From assembly GCF_021261315.1 (NCBI RefSeq), contig NZ_JAJSAX010000008.1, positions 1 through 64,000 of the forward strand: a stretch of DNA of 64,000 bases. The letters run 5' to 3'. This DNA comes from Epilithonimonas sp. JDS (GTDB lineage Bacteria; Bacteroidota; Bacteroidia; Flavobacteriales; Weeksellaceae). Position 1 is the stretch's first letter. Each line of letters starts with the position of its first letter. Both the position numbers and the translations under genes were made by a program. The notes under the pieces are model-generated. The model was not told where the DNA came from, searched no databases, and saw nothing but the letters and a program-made list of their open reading frames with translations. Positions 7,195 through 16,445 of this stretch are shown piece after piece.

Positions 7195-8529
7195 TTAGAA
7201 AGGATATTCGTAAATCTCTGATTCGTGGAAGAACGGATTTCCAGTTGGCATTAGTTTCAGTTTTGACAAAGCTGTCATTACTGCGAAAACGAAAAGACCA
7301 ACTACGAAAATGAATGCGCCTGCTACCAAGAATAGCATTGAGGTATTATTCCAGTAAGGACCAACTGTTCCCGGCATTACCATATTGAAATAATCTACAG
7401 CGTGACCAAAGATCACTACGCAAGCCATAAATGTTACCACTTTGTAATTTCTCTTGATACTGCTGCTTACTAAAACCAACAACGGTGCAAGGAAATTGAT
7501 CACCAACATTGGTAAGAAAGTCGGTTTGTAATATTCGAATCTACCGAAGAAATAATTGATCTCCTCAGGAATATTCGCATACCAATATAACATGAACTGA
7601 CAGAACCAAAGGTAGCTCCAAAGCATACTCGTTGCAAATAAGAACTTACCAAGATCGTGAAGGTGGTTGTTGTTAAACTGAGGATATACTCCTTTTTTCT
7701 TAATGTAAACACTCACCAAAATGATACAAGCAACAGCAGTTGACAAACAACTAACCATTGAATACCAAATGTAAAGTGTAGAATACCAGTGTGGATCAAT
7801 AGACATCAACCAATCCCAAGCCCAAGCCGCAGATGCAAACCCAAAGAATGCGATGTAGCCTACGTTCCAGCTGTAAAGACTAGCATAAATCTTTCTGTCT
7901 CCTTTGTTCTCATCTACTTTTTTAGAAATACTTTTCAGTTTCCATACAAAGAAAGATGCTCCTAAAGTATAGATCAAAGTTCTGATAAAGTAGAAAGGGA
8001 TATTAAGGAATTTTGATTTTTCATATAAAATCACATCAAACTCGGGTGAATTCGGATCTGTAAGTGCCGGATCCATCCAATGGAACAAATGTCCGTTGTG
8101 AGTGATATTAAGAATTGTAAGAATAATTAAAAGTGCTCCTCCATAAGGAATGAATGAAGCAACCGCTTCCATTACTCTAGTGACAATAATAGACCAACCT
8201 GCGTGTGCCGCGTGCTGAATACTGTAGAAGAACAATGCACAACAGCTGATTCCAAAAAAGAATACTGCAAATGTATGAACTGCTGCCAAAGGCTGATTGT
8301 GGATCTGATGTTTTGCGTGCTCCAGATGAGCATCGTGATCCTGAGGACCAACTAACTCACTTGAGTGAGAAGGCGCATCGTGACCTTTTGAATGAACAGA
8401 CTCCATCCAATGTGAAATTGCAGTATCATCTAATCCGTGGTTAAGAGCATAACCAATCCCGAATAAAACAACTCCTACAACAATGAGTATGATAGAATAC
8501 AATTTTAATTTAGGTGAAAAACTATACAT
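7195..8529 (-). CDS. actF: Alternative complex III subunit ActF (quinol:cytochrome c oxidoreductase)
   Basis: A 444-residue polytopic protein with about ten hydrophobic helices, ending in a short soluble tail (FFHESEIYEYPF). ActF is homologous to the NrfD-like quinol-binding subunit ActC but shorter in its conserved core. It is the last gene of actABCDEF. A His/Asp-rich periplasmic stretch (about 44-75, with SKGHDAPSHSS and PQDHDAHLEHAKHQIHN) follows the first helix. Identity is clear from the operon order. No cytochrome c oxidase genes follow; a terminator and an exonuclease gene do. Confidence 0.92.
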   Translation of the reverse strand: MYSFSPKLKLYSIILIVVGVVLFGIGYALNHGLDDTAISHWMESVHSKGHDAPSHSSELVGPQDHDAHLEHAKHQIHNQPLAAVHTFAVFFFGISCCALFFYSIQHAAHAGWSIIVTRVMEAVASFIPYGGALLIILTILNITHNGHLFHWMDPALTDPNSPEFDVILYEKSKFLNIPFYFIRTLIYTLGASFFVWKLKSISKKVDENKGDRKIYASLYSWNVGYIAFFGFASAAWAWDWLMSIDPHWYSTLYIWYSMVSCLSTAVACIILVSVYIKKKGVYPQFNNNHLHDLGKFLFATSMLWSYLWFCQFMLYWYANIPEEINYFFGRFEYYKPTFLPMLVINFLAPLLVLVSSSIKRNYKVVTFMACVVIFGHAVDYFNMVMPGTVGPYWNNTSMLFLVAGAFIFVVGLFVFAVMTALSKLKLMPTGNPFFHESEIYEYPF

Positions 8530-8541
8530 TTTTTTCTTTTT

Positions 8542-9282
8542 TTATTTAGCATTGGTTTTAGCTTCCGTTGCAGGTGCTGCAGTAGAAGTTTTTTCTGTTG
8601 TAGCTGTTGCCGTCGCAGCTGGTGCAGCAGCGGCTGGAGTTGCTGTAGCAGCTGACGCTTTGAATGTATTGTAAACATATAAAGCTACTCTCCATCTGTC
8701 TCCTACATTAAGTTGTCCTGCATAAGATCCCATCGCATTTCTACCATTTGTCAAAACATAATGGATAGATCCGATTGTAATATCTCTGTCAGCATAATTT
8801 GGAACACCTGAATAAGCACCGCTTTTTACAATTGGTCCTTGCCCGTCACCTCCAGTTCCGTGACAAGCAGAACAAGTATGATCAAACAGCACTTTCCCTC
8901 TTGCCAGATCTTTCTCAAGATTTTCAGGTTTCAAAGGCGAAGCTGTGATCAATTTGGACGCATCATAGCCAGCATTATACTGATCTACATTTTTTGGTAA
9001 AGCCTCTTCAGTTACGATTCCGTCTCTATTCTGGGCAACACTTCCTTCTACTGGAGAAAGTCCGGTTGCACCGTTGTGAGCAACGAATGCTGGGATTTCA
9101 TTTTCGTGATCAGAATAAGCATCTTTAGCTTTCATCAAAGGATCATAAGCTACAGGAAAATACATATCCGGAAAATATACCAAAGGTGGATTGTCTTTTG
9201 GACCACCGCAAGAATTCAGTAAAACAGTAGTTAAACCAAAGATTGCCGTAATTTTTAATATACTATTCTTCATCTTAAGCAT
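8542..9282 (-). CDS. actE: Alternative complex III subunit ActE, monoheme cytochrome c lipoprotein
   Basis: A 246-residue protein. A lipoprotein signal peptide ends at Cys25 (VLLNSCGG). The mature part carries one heme c site, CSACH at 137-141, and an axial Met is likely in GRNAMGSYAGQL. The last 30 or so residues are almost only Ala, Thr, Pro and Glu, a flexible tail. ActE is the peripheral monoheme subunit that hands electrons to cytochrome c. An ATG three codons in (9273) would avoid the 8-nt overlap with actD and is an equally good start. Confidence 0.93.
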   Translation of the reverse strand: MLKMKNSILKITAIFGLTTVLLNSCGGPKDNPPLVYFPDMYFPVAYDPLMKAKDAYSDHENEIPAFVAHNGATGLSPVEGSVAQNRDGIVTEEALPKNVDQYNAGYDASKLITASPLKPENLEKDLARGKVLFDHTCSACHGTGGDGQGPIVKSGAYSGVPNYADRDITIGSIHYVLTNGRNAMGSYAGQLNVGDRWRVALYVYNTFKASAATATPAAAAPAATATATTEKTSTAAPATEAKTNAK

Positions 9283-9796
9283 CTTTAACTGTTATTTCTT
9301 CAACACCTGTATCAATCAACAGTTGTTTAATAGTTTCAACATCATCAGAAACGAACTCCATCATAAATTTGTCATCCGTCGTTCTTGGATCTGGATTCTG
9401 AGGTTTTGCGCCTGGATACATTTTGTTTCTAACTAAGAAAGTCAATGACATCAAGTGAGCAGAACAGAATACCATCAATTCGAACATTGGATCTACGAAA
9501 GCCGGCATATTGTGCAACCAGTCAAAAGCCGGTTTACCACCGATATTCTGTGGCCAGTCGTGGTTCATAATCCAAGCGGTCAAAGTAATCCCGATCGTCA
9601 CTCCATAACAAGCATAGATAAATGCTGCGTCAGAAATTCTGGTTTTCTTTAATCCAAGAGCTTTGTCTAGTCCGTGAACAGGAAACGGTGTATACACTTC
9701 GTTTATACTGATTCCTTTATCCGTAAAGGCTTTCACGCCGTGCATCAAATCATCGTCGTCGCCGTAAAGTCCATATATAATTTTAGTGGTGCTCAT
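9275..9796 (-). CDS. actD: Alternative complex III subunit ActD (DUF3341)
   Basis: The protein is 173 residues from the ATG at 9796 (MSTTKIIYGLYGDDDDLMHG). A GTG further upstream at 9823 is in frame but would only extend it inside actC. The soluble N-terminal half is followed by two transmembrane helices (about 55-75 and 90-115), the standard DUF3341/ActD layout that anchors the complex in the membrane. GAAGGAG directly precedes the ATG. The gene overlaps the 3' end of actC by 14 nt and the start of actE by up to 8 nt, so translation is coupled. Confidence 0.92.
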   Translation of the reverse strand: MSTTKIIYGLYGDDDDLMHGVKAFTDKGISINEVYTPFPVHGLDKALGLKKTRISDAAFIYACYGVTIGITLTAWIMNHDWPQNIGGKPAFDWLHNMPAFVDPMFELMVFCSAHLMSLTFLVRNKMYPGAKPQNPDPRTTDDKFMMEFVSDDVETIKQLLIDTGVEEITVKDA

Positions 9797-11180
9797 CTCC
9801 TTCTTTTGCTTTATAAGTTTCACCGGAAATTTTCAAAATACTTTTCAATTCTGCTTGTGCAATTACAGGGAATGTTCTTGCATACAATAAGAATAATACT
9901 GAGAAGAAACCAATCGTTCCTAAATATACTCCAACGTCAATAATTGTTGGTTTGAACATCGTCCAAGAAGATGGTAAATAATCTCTTGACAAGTTGATTA
10001 CGATAATATCAAAACGCTCGAACCACATCCCGATGTTGATGATCAATGCGATAATGAATGTCCAGAAGATATTGGTTCTTACTTTTTTGAACCAGAATGC
10101 TGCAGGAACAACCAAGTTACAAATAATCAATGCCCAGAATGCCCACCAGTAAGGACCAGTTGCCGCTCCCGGAGATAGATATGTAAAATCTTCAAATCTG
10201 GATCCTGAATACCAACCGATGAAATACTCCGTTGCATAAGCTACAGTTACCATTCCACCAGTTACCACGATTACGATGTTCATAATTTCGATATGATACA
10301 TTGTGATATAGTCTTCCAAGTGACACACCTTTCTCGCAACCAACAATAGCGTTTGTACCATTGCAAATCCTGAGAAGATCGCTCCAGCAACAAAGTATGG
10401 AGGATAGATCGTTGAGTGCCATCCTTTGATCACCGATGTTGCAAAGTCAAATGATACAGTCGTGTGTACTGAGAATACAAGTGGTGTTGCAAGGCCTGCT
10501 AGAACCAAAGATAACTCTTCGAATCTCTGCCAGTGTTTTGCTTTTCCACCCCAACCGAATGCTAGTAGTGTATAAATTTTCTTATTAAAAGGCGTCTTCG
10601 CTCTGTCTCTGATCATTGCAAAGTCAGGGATCAATCCCATAAACCAGAATACAACGGATACTGAGAAATAAGTCGAGATTGCAAATACGTCCCAAAGTAG
10701 TGGTGAGTTGAAGTTCACCCAAAGAGAACCAAATTGGTTTGGCAAAGGGAAAACCCAATATCCAACCCAAACTCTACCCATGTGAATCACCGGGAAGATA
10801 GCCGCCTGACAAACTGCGAAGATCGTCATCGCTTCTGCAGAACGGTTTACAGACATTCTCCATCTTTGTCTAAATAATAATAGTACGGCAGAGATCAATG
10901 TTCCTGCGTGACCAATACCTACCCACCATACGAAATTGGTAATATCCCAACCCCAGTTGATAGTTCTGTTTAGTCCCCAGGCACCGATACCGGTTCCGAT
11001 GGTGTATGCAATACAACCAAATCCGTAAACAAACAGAATCAAAGCAGCATACAATGATGCCCACCATAATTTCCCTGCGCGTTCTTCGATAGGTCTTGCG
11101 ATATCCTCTGTGATATCGTGATAAGTCTTGTGACCAATAATTAAAGGTTCCCTTATCGGAGCTTCGTAATGTCCTGACAT
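9783..11180 (-). CDS. actC: Alternative complex III subunit ActC (NrfD-like quinol-binding membrane protein)
   Basis: A 465-residue NrfD/PsrC-family integral membrane protein with about ten helices. The N-terminal cytoplasmic piece is MSGHYEAPIREPLIIGHKTY. NWGWDITNFVWWVGIGHAGT is the conserved NrfD block near the quinol site, followed by QAAIFPVIHMGR. In solved ACIII structures ActC binds menaquinol and contacts ActB. It sits 7 nt after actB and overlaps actD. Length and order match Flavobacterium ACIII. Confidence 0.95.
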   Translation of the reverse strand: MSGHYEAPIREPLIIGHKTYHDITEDIARPIEERAGKLWWASLYAALILFVYGFGCIAYTIGTGIGAWGLNRTINWGWDITNFVWWVGIGHAGTLISAVLLLFRQRWRMSVNRSAEAMTIFAVCQAAIFPVIHMGRVWVGYWVFPLPNQFGSLWVNFNSPLLWDVFAISTYFSVSVVFWFMGLIPDFAMIRDRAKTPFNKKIYTLLAFGWGGKAKHWQRFEELSLVLAGLATPLVFSVHTTVSFDFATSVIKGWHSTIYPPYFVAGAIFSGFAMVQTLLLVARKVCHLEDYITMYHIEIMNIVIVVTGGMVTVAYATEYFIGWYSGSRFEDFTYLSPGAATGPYWWAFWALIICNLVVPAAFWFKKVRTNIFWTFIIALIINIGMWFERFDIIVINLSRDYLPSSWTMFKPTIIDVGVYLGTIGFFSVLFLLYARTFPVIAQAELKSILKISGETYKAKEGDEHH

Positions 11181-11187
11181 TTTTTAC

Positions 11188-14100
11188 CTATTTATTATTT
11201 AAACTTTCTTTTCTGTTTCTGATTTTTGTATGATAGAATACATTTGGTTTTGTACCAATCTCTTCTAACAATACGTATTTTCTGGTGCTGTTGAACAAGC
11301 TGCGAACTTCTGAAGCTACATCATTCATATCTCCAAATTTAAGTGAGCCCGTAGAACAAGCGTTAGCACAAGCAACCTGGAATTCGCCATCCTTCACTCT
11401 TCTACCATCTTTCTTAGCTTCAAGAATTGTAGACTGAGTCATTTGGATACACATAGAACATTTTTCCATTACCCCTCTTGTTCTTGTAACAACATCTGGG
11501 TTAAGAACCATTCTTCCAAGGTCATTGTTCATATTGAAGTCAAACTTCTCATTCAACGCATAGTTGAACCAGTTGAATCTTCTTACTTTATATGGACAGT
11601 TGTTCGCACAATATCTAGTACCGATACATCTGTTGTAAGCCATTTGGTTTTGACCTTGTTTACCGTGAGATGTTGCCGCAACCGGACAAACAGTTTCACA
11701 AGGTGCGTGGTTACAGTGCTGACACATTACCGGCTGGAAGATCACATCTGGATTATCAGCTGGATGGTTCAGGATACCTTCTGAGAAAGGACCACCGTAC
11801 AACATTGGTGCATTAAGACCTCTGTCGATTTGTTCTTTGGTTTCGATTTTCTCAATTGCAGAGTAGTAACGGTCAATTCTCAACCAATACATATCTCTGG
11901 ACATTCTGATCTCTTCCTTACCAACAACAGCTACGTTGTTCTCTGCCTGACAAGCAACTACACAAGCACCACAACCGGTACAAGAGTTAAGATCGACAGA
12001 TAAGTTGAAGTGAGGACCGTCTGTATCATCAAAAGAATCCCAAAGGTCAATCTTTCCGATAGGAAGTTCACCTCCGATGGTGTGCATTGCCAAAGGCTTG
12101 TTCCACTCATCTGTTGGCTTGCTGATGAAATCTTCCAAAGAAACTTCTTTAGCGATTTCATAACGACCCATCAATGTGTTCTGAAGCTGCATTCCTGCGA
12201 ACTCATAATCTTCTCCGGTCTTTTCGATTTTTACATTGGTAAGAACTGTATTGTAACCGTCGAAAATTGGATAAGCGTTGATACCAGTATCAGCTACTTT
12301 CCCTGAATCTTTTTTACCATAACCTAAAGCCAGACCCAAAGATCCTTCAGCTTGTCCAGGCTGGATGAAAACAGGAACATCTTTCAATGTCACACCGTTT
12401 ACAGTCACGTTAACCAAGTCTCCGTCCAACTGCATTCTAGCATTAAGGCTATTCTCAAGCTTCAAAGCTTCTGCATCTTTTGGAGAAATTGTTAAGTAAT
12501 TATCCCAAGACAATCTAGAGATCGGATCTGGAAGCTCCATCAACCAAGGGTTGTTAGATTGCGTTCCATCACCAATTGCTTGTTTGGTATAAAGTTGTAA
12601 TTCTAATTGAGCCGGTCTGAAAGCTGACAATTCAGCAACAGCCTGAGCTGCATTTCCGCCTGCGTAAGCCAATCCTGTAGAAAGACCACCAGTCGTGAAA
12701 CCGTTATATAAAGTCTTATTGAAAGTTTTCCCTTCGTTAAGCGTTAAAGCATTTGCTTTAAGATATTCGTAATAGTTATTCGCCGGACTGTTTTTTCCAT
12801 TGATCCAAACCAAAAGAGATTCTTCAACCTGTCTTGATGTAAAGATCTTTTGGATCGTCGGCTGCATCAATGAATATGCACCAGTTTCCGGAGCGATATC
12901 TCCCCAAGATTCTAACCAATGTGTCGCAGGAATTACTGCTTTGGAAGCTTTGTAAATATCATTTTTCTTATCTGTAATTGCTACAGAATAAGGAACTTTT
13001 GACAAAGCTGCTTTTAGAGATTCTCCTTTTGCGTGAGAATAAATTGGGTTAACATTATTGGAAATTAATACTCCAACTTGTCCGCCATTCAACCAAGATA
13101 AAAATTCGTTGAATCTTGCGTTGTCATATTCTTTAAGGAAATTAGCTTTACCAGTAAAAGCTTTAGATCCTAATTTTTGATTAATTAAATGAGCCAGAAC
13201 GTAAGCTGCTTTTGAACCATCAGCGAAAACAACAGCGTTGCTTCCTTTTGCCTGAAGTTCTTTTACGATCTCAGAAGCTGTTTTATCAGCCGTTCCACCG
13301 TTCAGTCCATTATAAACTTCTACCAATGTTTTGAAAACAGCACTTGGCTTCAATCTATATCTGGAATCGGCATTAGCTCCGGTAAGACTCAAGTTAGATT
13401 CAACTTGGATGTGTCTCAACATTTCCGGACCTGGCTTTCTAGCTGCAGCATAAGAAACTTCTAAGCTTGAAGCGTTGAAATCTCCTAAGAAATCTGCCTG
13501 GAAAGAAACCACCAATTGAGAAGTACTAAGATCATAAACTGGCAATGCTCTTTGTCCGAAGACTTCCTGAGCTGCGTCTAATGCTGCAGCGTAAGGAATT
13601 GCATCATAAGTGATCAGTTCTGCAGAAGGATATTTGGTTTTGAAATCTCCAAACAACTTTTTGAACGTTGGACTTGGGAAAGAGTGTGACAATACCACGA
13701 TCTTTTTACCAGTCGCCTGAGATTCTGTTAAACCTTTTAGAACAAAATCATCGATCTTGTTAAAATCAGTTTGCTCATCTCCATTCAAAGCTGGCAATTT
13801 CACTTTATCATTATCATAAAGAGAAAGAACACTTGCCTGAGCTCTTGCATTGGTTTTACCTAATGAACCAGCTGCGGGGTTTGCTTCAATCTTGATCGGA
13901 CGACCTTCTCTGGTTTTAACCAAAACACTGGCGAAATCGAATCCGTCGAAATATGAAGAGGCGTAATAGTTTGGAATCCCCGGAATAATATCGTGTGGTT
14001 TAACCACATAAGGAATCGTTTTAAGAACCGGAGCCTCACACGCTGCCAAAGTAACAGCTGCTGTAGAGAAACCTAATATCTTAAGAAAATCTCTACGAGA

Positions 14101-14238
14101 AGTTCCTGAGTTACCAGCATCTTCCAAGAATTCATCTACCGGAATCTCATTCTGAAACTCTTTCAGCGCCAACTTCCCGTTCAGGGTTGGATCTTTTAGT
14201 TCGTGAATACTTCTGAATTGTATTTTATTTGAAGCCAT
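11188..14238 (-). CDS. actB: Alternative complex III subunit ActB (molybdopterin-fold plus Fe-S protein)
   Basis: A 1016-residue fusion of a molybdopterin-oxidoreductase-like domain (about 70-730), which in this family lacks the cofactor, with a four-cluster ferredoxin domain. A Tat-like signal SRRDFLKILGFS is at 48-59 and a lipobox LAAC at 64-67, so the protein is exported folded and anchored at Cys67. The Fe-S ligands are CTGCGACVVACQ, CQHCNHAPCETVCP, CIGTRYCANNCPYK and CSMCIQ with CANAC. The domain order is that of known ActB. It relays electrons from the ActC quinol site towards the ActA hemes. Confidence 0.95.
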   Translation of the reverse strand: MASNKIQFRSIHELKDPTLNGKLALKEFQNEIPVDEFLEDAGNSGTSRRDFLKILGFSTAAVTLAACEAPVLKTIPYVVKPHDIIPGIPNYYASSYFDGFDFASVLVKTREGRPIKIEANPAAGSLGKTNARAQASVLSLYDNDKVKLPALNGDEQTDFNKIDDFVLKGLTESQATGKKIVVLSHSFPSPTFKKLFGDFKTKYPSAELITYDAIPYAAALDAAQEVFGQRALPVYDLSTSQLVVSFQADFLGDFNASSLEVSYAAARKPGPEMLRHIQVESNLSLTGANADSRYRLKPSAVFKTLVEVYNGLNGGTADKTASEIVKELQAKGSNAVVFADGSKAAYVLAHLINQKLGSKAFTGKANFLKEYDNARFNEFLSWLNGGQVGVLISNNVNPIYSHAKGESLKAALSKVPYSVAITDKKNDIYKASKAVIPATHWLESWGDIAPETGAYSLMQPTIQKIFTSRQVEESLLVWINGKNSPANNYYEYLKANALTLNEGKTFNKTLYNGFTTGGLSTGLAYAGGNAAQAVAELSAFRPAQLELQLYTKQAIGDGTQSNNPWLMELPDPISRLSWDNYLTISPKDAEALKLENSLNARMQLDGDLVNVTVNGVTLKDVPVFIQPGQAEGSLGLALGYGKKDSGKVADTGINAYPIFDGYNTVLTNVKIEKTGEDYEFAGMQLQNTLMGRYEIAKEVSLEDFISKPTDEWNKPLAMHTIGGELPIGKIDLWDSFDDTDGPHFNLSVDLNSCTGCGACVVACQAENNVAVVGKEEIRMSRDMYWLRIDRYYSAIEKIETKEQIDRGLNAPMLYGGPFSEGILNHPADNPDVIFQPVMCQHCNHAPCETVCPVAATSHGKQGQNQMAYNRCIGTRYCANNCPYKVRRFNWFNYALNEKFDFNMNNDLGRMVLNPDVVTRTRGVMEKCSMCIQMTQSTILEAKKDGRRVKDGEFQVACANACSTGSLKFGDMNDVASEVRSLFNSTRKYVLLEEIGTKPNVFYHTKIRNRKESLNNK

Positions 14239-14259
14239 TTATACTTCTAATTTTTGTTA

Positions 14260-15630
14260 TTAATAATGACATTTACCACACTCAAGACCTCCAATTGCAT
14301 CTACAGTGATCTTACTTCCTTCACCATATTGTTTTTTCAACTTATCATGCAGATTTTTGAAGTATTCTTTATTATAACCGTTGTTCATATCTACTTCTGT
14401 AGTTCTGTGACATTCTATACACCATCCCATTGTGAAGTTGTTTGCCATCTGAACCACGTTCATCGTATCAATTTTTCCGTGACAAGCTTTACAAACCACA
14501 TCAATTTTGTTGGCTGCATCTATTTGTTTAGCATTAAATGAATTAATGATCGCCTGCTCACCGGCTACAACGTGCTGAGAGTGATTGAAGTACACAAAAT
14601 CCGGCATATTGTGGATTCTTGTCCATTCTACAGGTTCTGTTTTACCAGTGTAAGCCTGTTTATCAGCATCCCATCCTACGTGTTGATAGATTTTCTGAAT
14701 CTCGCCTGTGTAGAACTCTCTGTCTTTTCCTGGCTCAAGGTATTTTCCTTTGTACTCAGAAATAGAACGGTGACAGTTCATACAAACATTAAGAGAAGGA
14801 ATCTCAGAAACTTTACCATATTTTGCACCGGAGTGACAAAGCTGACAGTCGATTTTGTTTTCGCCTGCGTGGATTTTGTGAGAGAAATAAATTGGCTGCT
14901 CAGGAGCATATCCTTTATAAACACCAATCCACATCAACCAGTTCCAAACGCCGTAAACCGCAAACAGTGCCAGCAAAGCAACAAGTCCTTTTCCAACATA
15001 GCTGTATTTTTCATACAACGCCGAGAAAGAAGTTACTCTTGTAGAATTAAGATCTGATAATTCCGGAGTCTGCTGTAGTTTAACTAATTGACGGATTTTG
15101 ATCAACAACCAGAACAATAAACCTGCAATTGCAATCAATGCTGCAATCACAATTTTAGAATTAAGCTGTTGTGCTTTTTGAGCTTCGATGGCTGCTGTAG
15201 TATCAGTAGCACCTGCGGCTGCTTTATCGTCAGCTGCCGGCTCTTCCTTTGGAGGATTAGTTGTGTACTCCAAGATATCATCGATATCCTGATCAGAAAG
15301 TTTCCCTTCGAATACCTGCATCGCAACTTTTCCATTTTCTTCATAGATCTTGTTTGCGTATGCATCGCCTGACGCTCTCAGTTTCTCATTGTTCGTGATC
15401 CACTTGTGAAGCCAGTCAACATCTTGACCATCTTTTTTGACTTTCTCAACAACACCGCCAAGTGCAGGCCCTACAACTTTTTTGTCCAAAGCGTGACAAG
15501 CTGTACAGTTCGCTTTGAAAAGCTCCTGTCCTTTTTTCGGATCGCCTTGTGCATAAACGGAAGCGCCGGTTGACAACAATAAACTAATTGCTATCAGACC
15601 CTTTTTGTAATGCTTTCTCCAACTAATCAT
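14260..15630 (-). CDS. actA: Alternative complex III subunit ActA, multiheme cytochrome c with extra N-terminal c domain
   Basis: A 456-residue protein. A signal peptide (ends near VYAQG, residue 29) is followed by a monoheme c domain with CTACH at 42-46. Two membrane spans follow, at about 158-178 and 215-240. The pentaheme part carries CQLCH, CMNCH, CKACH, CIECH and CGKCH, the last at the extreme C-terminus. So there are six heme sites in one chain, a fusion common in Bacteroidota. It is the first gene of the operon. The TAnnTTTG box at 15682-15689 is the likely promoter. Confidence 0.94.
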   Translation of the reverse strand: MISWRKHYKKGLIAISLLLSTGASVYAQGDPKKGQELFKANCTACHALDKKVVGPALGGVVEKVKKDGQDVDWLHKWITNNEKLRASGDAYANKIYEENGKVAMQVFEGKLSDQDIDDILEYTTNPPKEEPAADDKAAAGATDTTAAIEAQKAQQLNSKIVIAALIAIAGLLFWLLIKIRQLVKLQQTPELSDLNSTRVTSFSALYEKYSYVGKGLVALLALFAVYGVWNWLMWIGVYKGYAPEQPIYFSHKIHAGENKIDCQLCHSGAKYGKVSEIPSLNVCMNCHRSISEYKGKYLEPGKDREFYTGEIQKIYQHVGWDADKQAYTGKTEPVEWTRIHNMPDFVYFNHSQHVVAGEQAIINSFNAKQIDAANKIDVVCKACHGKIDTMNVVQMANNFTMGWCIECHRTTEVDMNNGYNKEYFKNLHDKLKKQYGEGSKITVDAIGGLECGKCHY

Positions 15631-15681
15631 TTATATAATCTTGGGTTAGTAAATTCTATTGACTGTTTACATTCAATTCCG

Positions 15682-15689
15682 CAAAAATA
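15682..15689 (-). promoter_or_regulatory. Candidate -7 box for the act operon
   Basis: On the minus strand TATTTTTG fits TAnnTTTG, 52 nt before the actA ATG. No well-spaced -33 box was found. Confidence 0.4.
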
Positions 15690-15771
15690 GCACTTTAACA
15701 AAAATTAAGACGACCTTATCGGATGCTTTTTGTCAAATCCAATTAATTTGTAATTGTTCTAAATAACAGGG

Positions 15772-15802
15772 TTTGCGTTTCATTCAATTTATTTTAAATT
15801 TG
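15772..15802 (+). promoter_or_regulatory. Bacteroidota-type promoter of the SPOR protein gene
   Basis: TTTG (15772-15775), a 19-nt spacer and TAAATTTG (15795-15802) match both consensus boxes. The ATG follows 17 nt later. Confidence 0.75.
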
Positions 15803-15819
15803 CCTAAAATAAATATTAA

Positions 15820-16329
15820 ATGAACAATCTGCTTAAGCTTTTCATAATCGCAACGGTATTTTCTTTTTACCAAATTGATGCTCAATACATTGTGAAGAAA
15901 GACACCCTCTCCGGAACCGAGCTTTCCTTCTCTCTGGACGAACGTATAAATGATGCTTTGGAAAAAGTGGAAGGCAATTGCAACCGCTCCGGAGACAGTT
16001 CTGTAAAAGCGCCACCAAAGATTTTGGTAGCCAACAGAGAACTTACAAATGCTGAAATCTGCAGAAAAAATCCGAAGATTATGGGTTTCAAGATTCAGGT
16101 TGTTGTCGTAAAAAGCAATGAAGAAGCCTCAAGAATCAGTTCAGAATTCCGAAATAACTTCAGAAATCTGAAAGTAGAGAAAGATGCTTCGCTAAGGCCT
16201 AATTATAAAATCCTTGCCGGAAGTTACTTCTCCAAACAAAGTGCGGCAGACGATCTTCGAAACATCAAGCGCGTCTATCCATCGGCGATGGTGATTCCTT
16301 ACGCTGTTTTTTGTGTCGAAGCTAAATAA
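15820..16329 (+). CDS. Secreted SPOR-domain protein
   Basis: A 169-residue protein with a signal peptide (MNNLLKLFIIATVFSFYQIDAQ). The C-terminal SPOR fold of about 80 residues begins near GFKIQVVVVKSNEEASRIS, contains NYKILAGSYFSKQSAADDL, and ends IPYAVFC. SPOR domains bind peptidoglycan stripped of stem peptides, often at division sites. It has four cysteines, two of them in NCNRSG and EICRKN before the domain, which may form a disulfide. It is transcribed alone, divergently from actA. A specific role cannot be assigned. Confidence 0.8.
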   Translation: MNNLLKLFIIATVFSFYQIDAQYIVKKDTLSGTELSFSLDERINDALEKVEGNCNRSGDSSVKAPPKILVANRELTNAEICRKNPKIMGFKIQVVVVKSNEEASRISSEFRNNFRNLKVEKDASLRPNYKILAGSYFSKQSAADDLRNIKRVYPSAMVIPYAVFCVEAK

Positions 16330-16331
16330 TA

Positions 16332-16366
16332 ACATAAACCGGATTCAGTTCCGGTTTTTTTATGTC
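16332..16366 (+). terminator. Terminator of the SPOR gene
   Basis: Stem AAACCGGA/TCCGGTTT with loop TTCAGT, followed by a T run. The outer bases ACATA/TATGT extend the stem imperfectly. Confidence 0.8.
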
Positions 16367-16445
16367 TTAATTCTAAAGCTTTAATTTTAATCAGATTAAT
16401 AATTTAATTAATTTTACTGTGTAATCAGTTATCGCTTATTTCCGT

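Noticed and set aside
15682-15702. A full -33/-7 promoter for the act operon
   Set aside because: The -7 box fits, but the nearest CAAA (-33 on minus) is only 9 nt away. Only the -7 box is reported, at low confidence.
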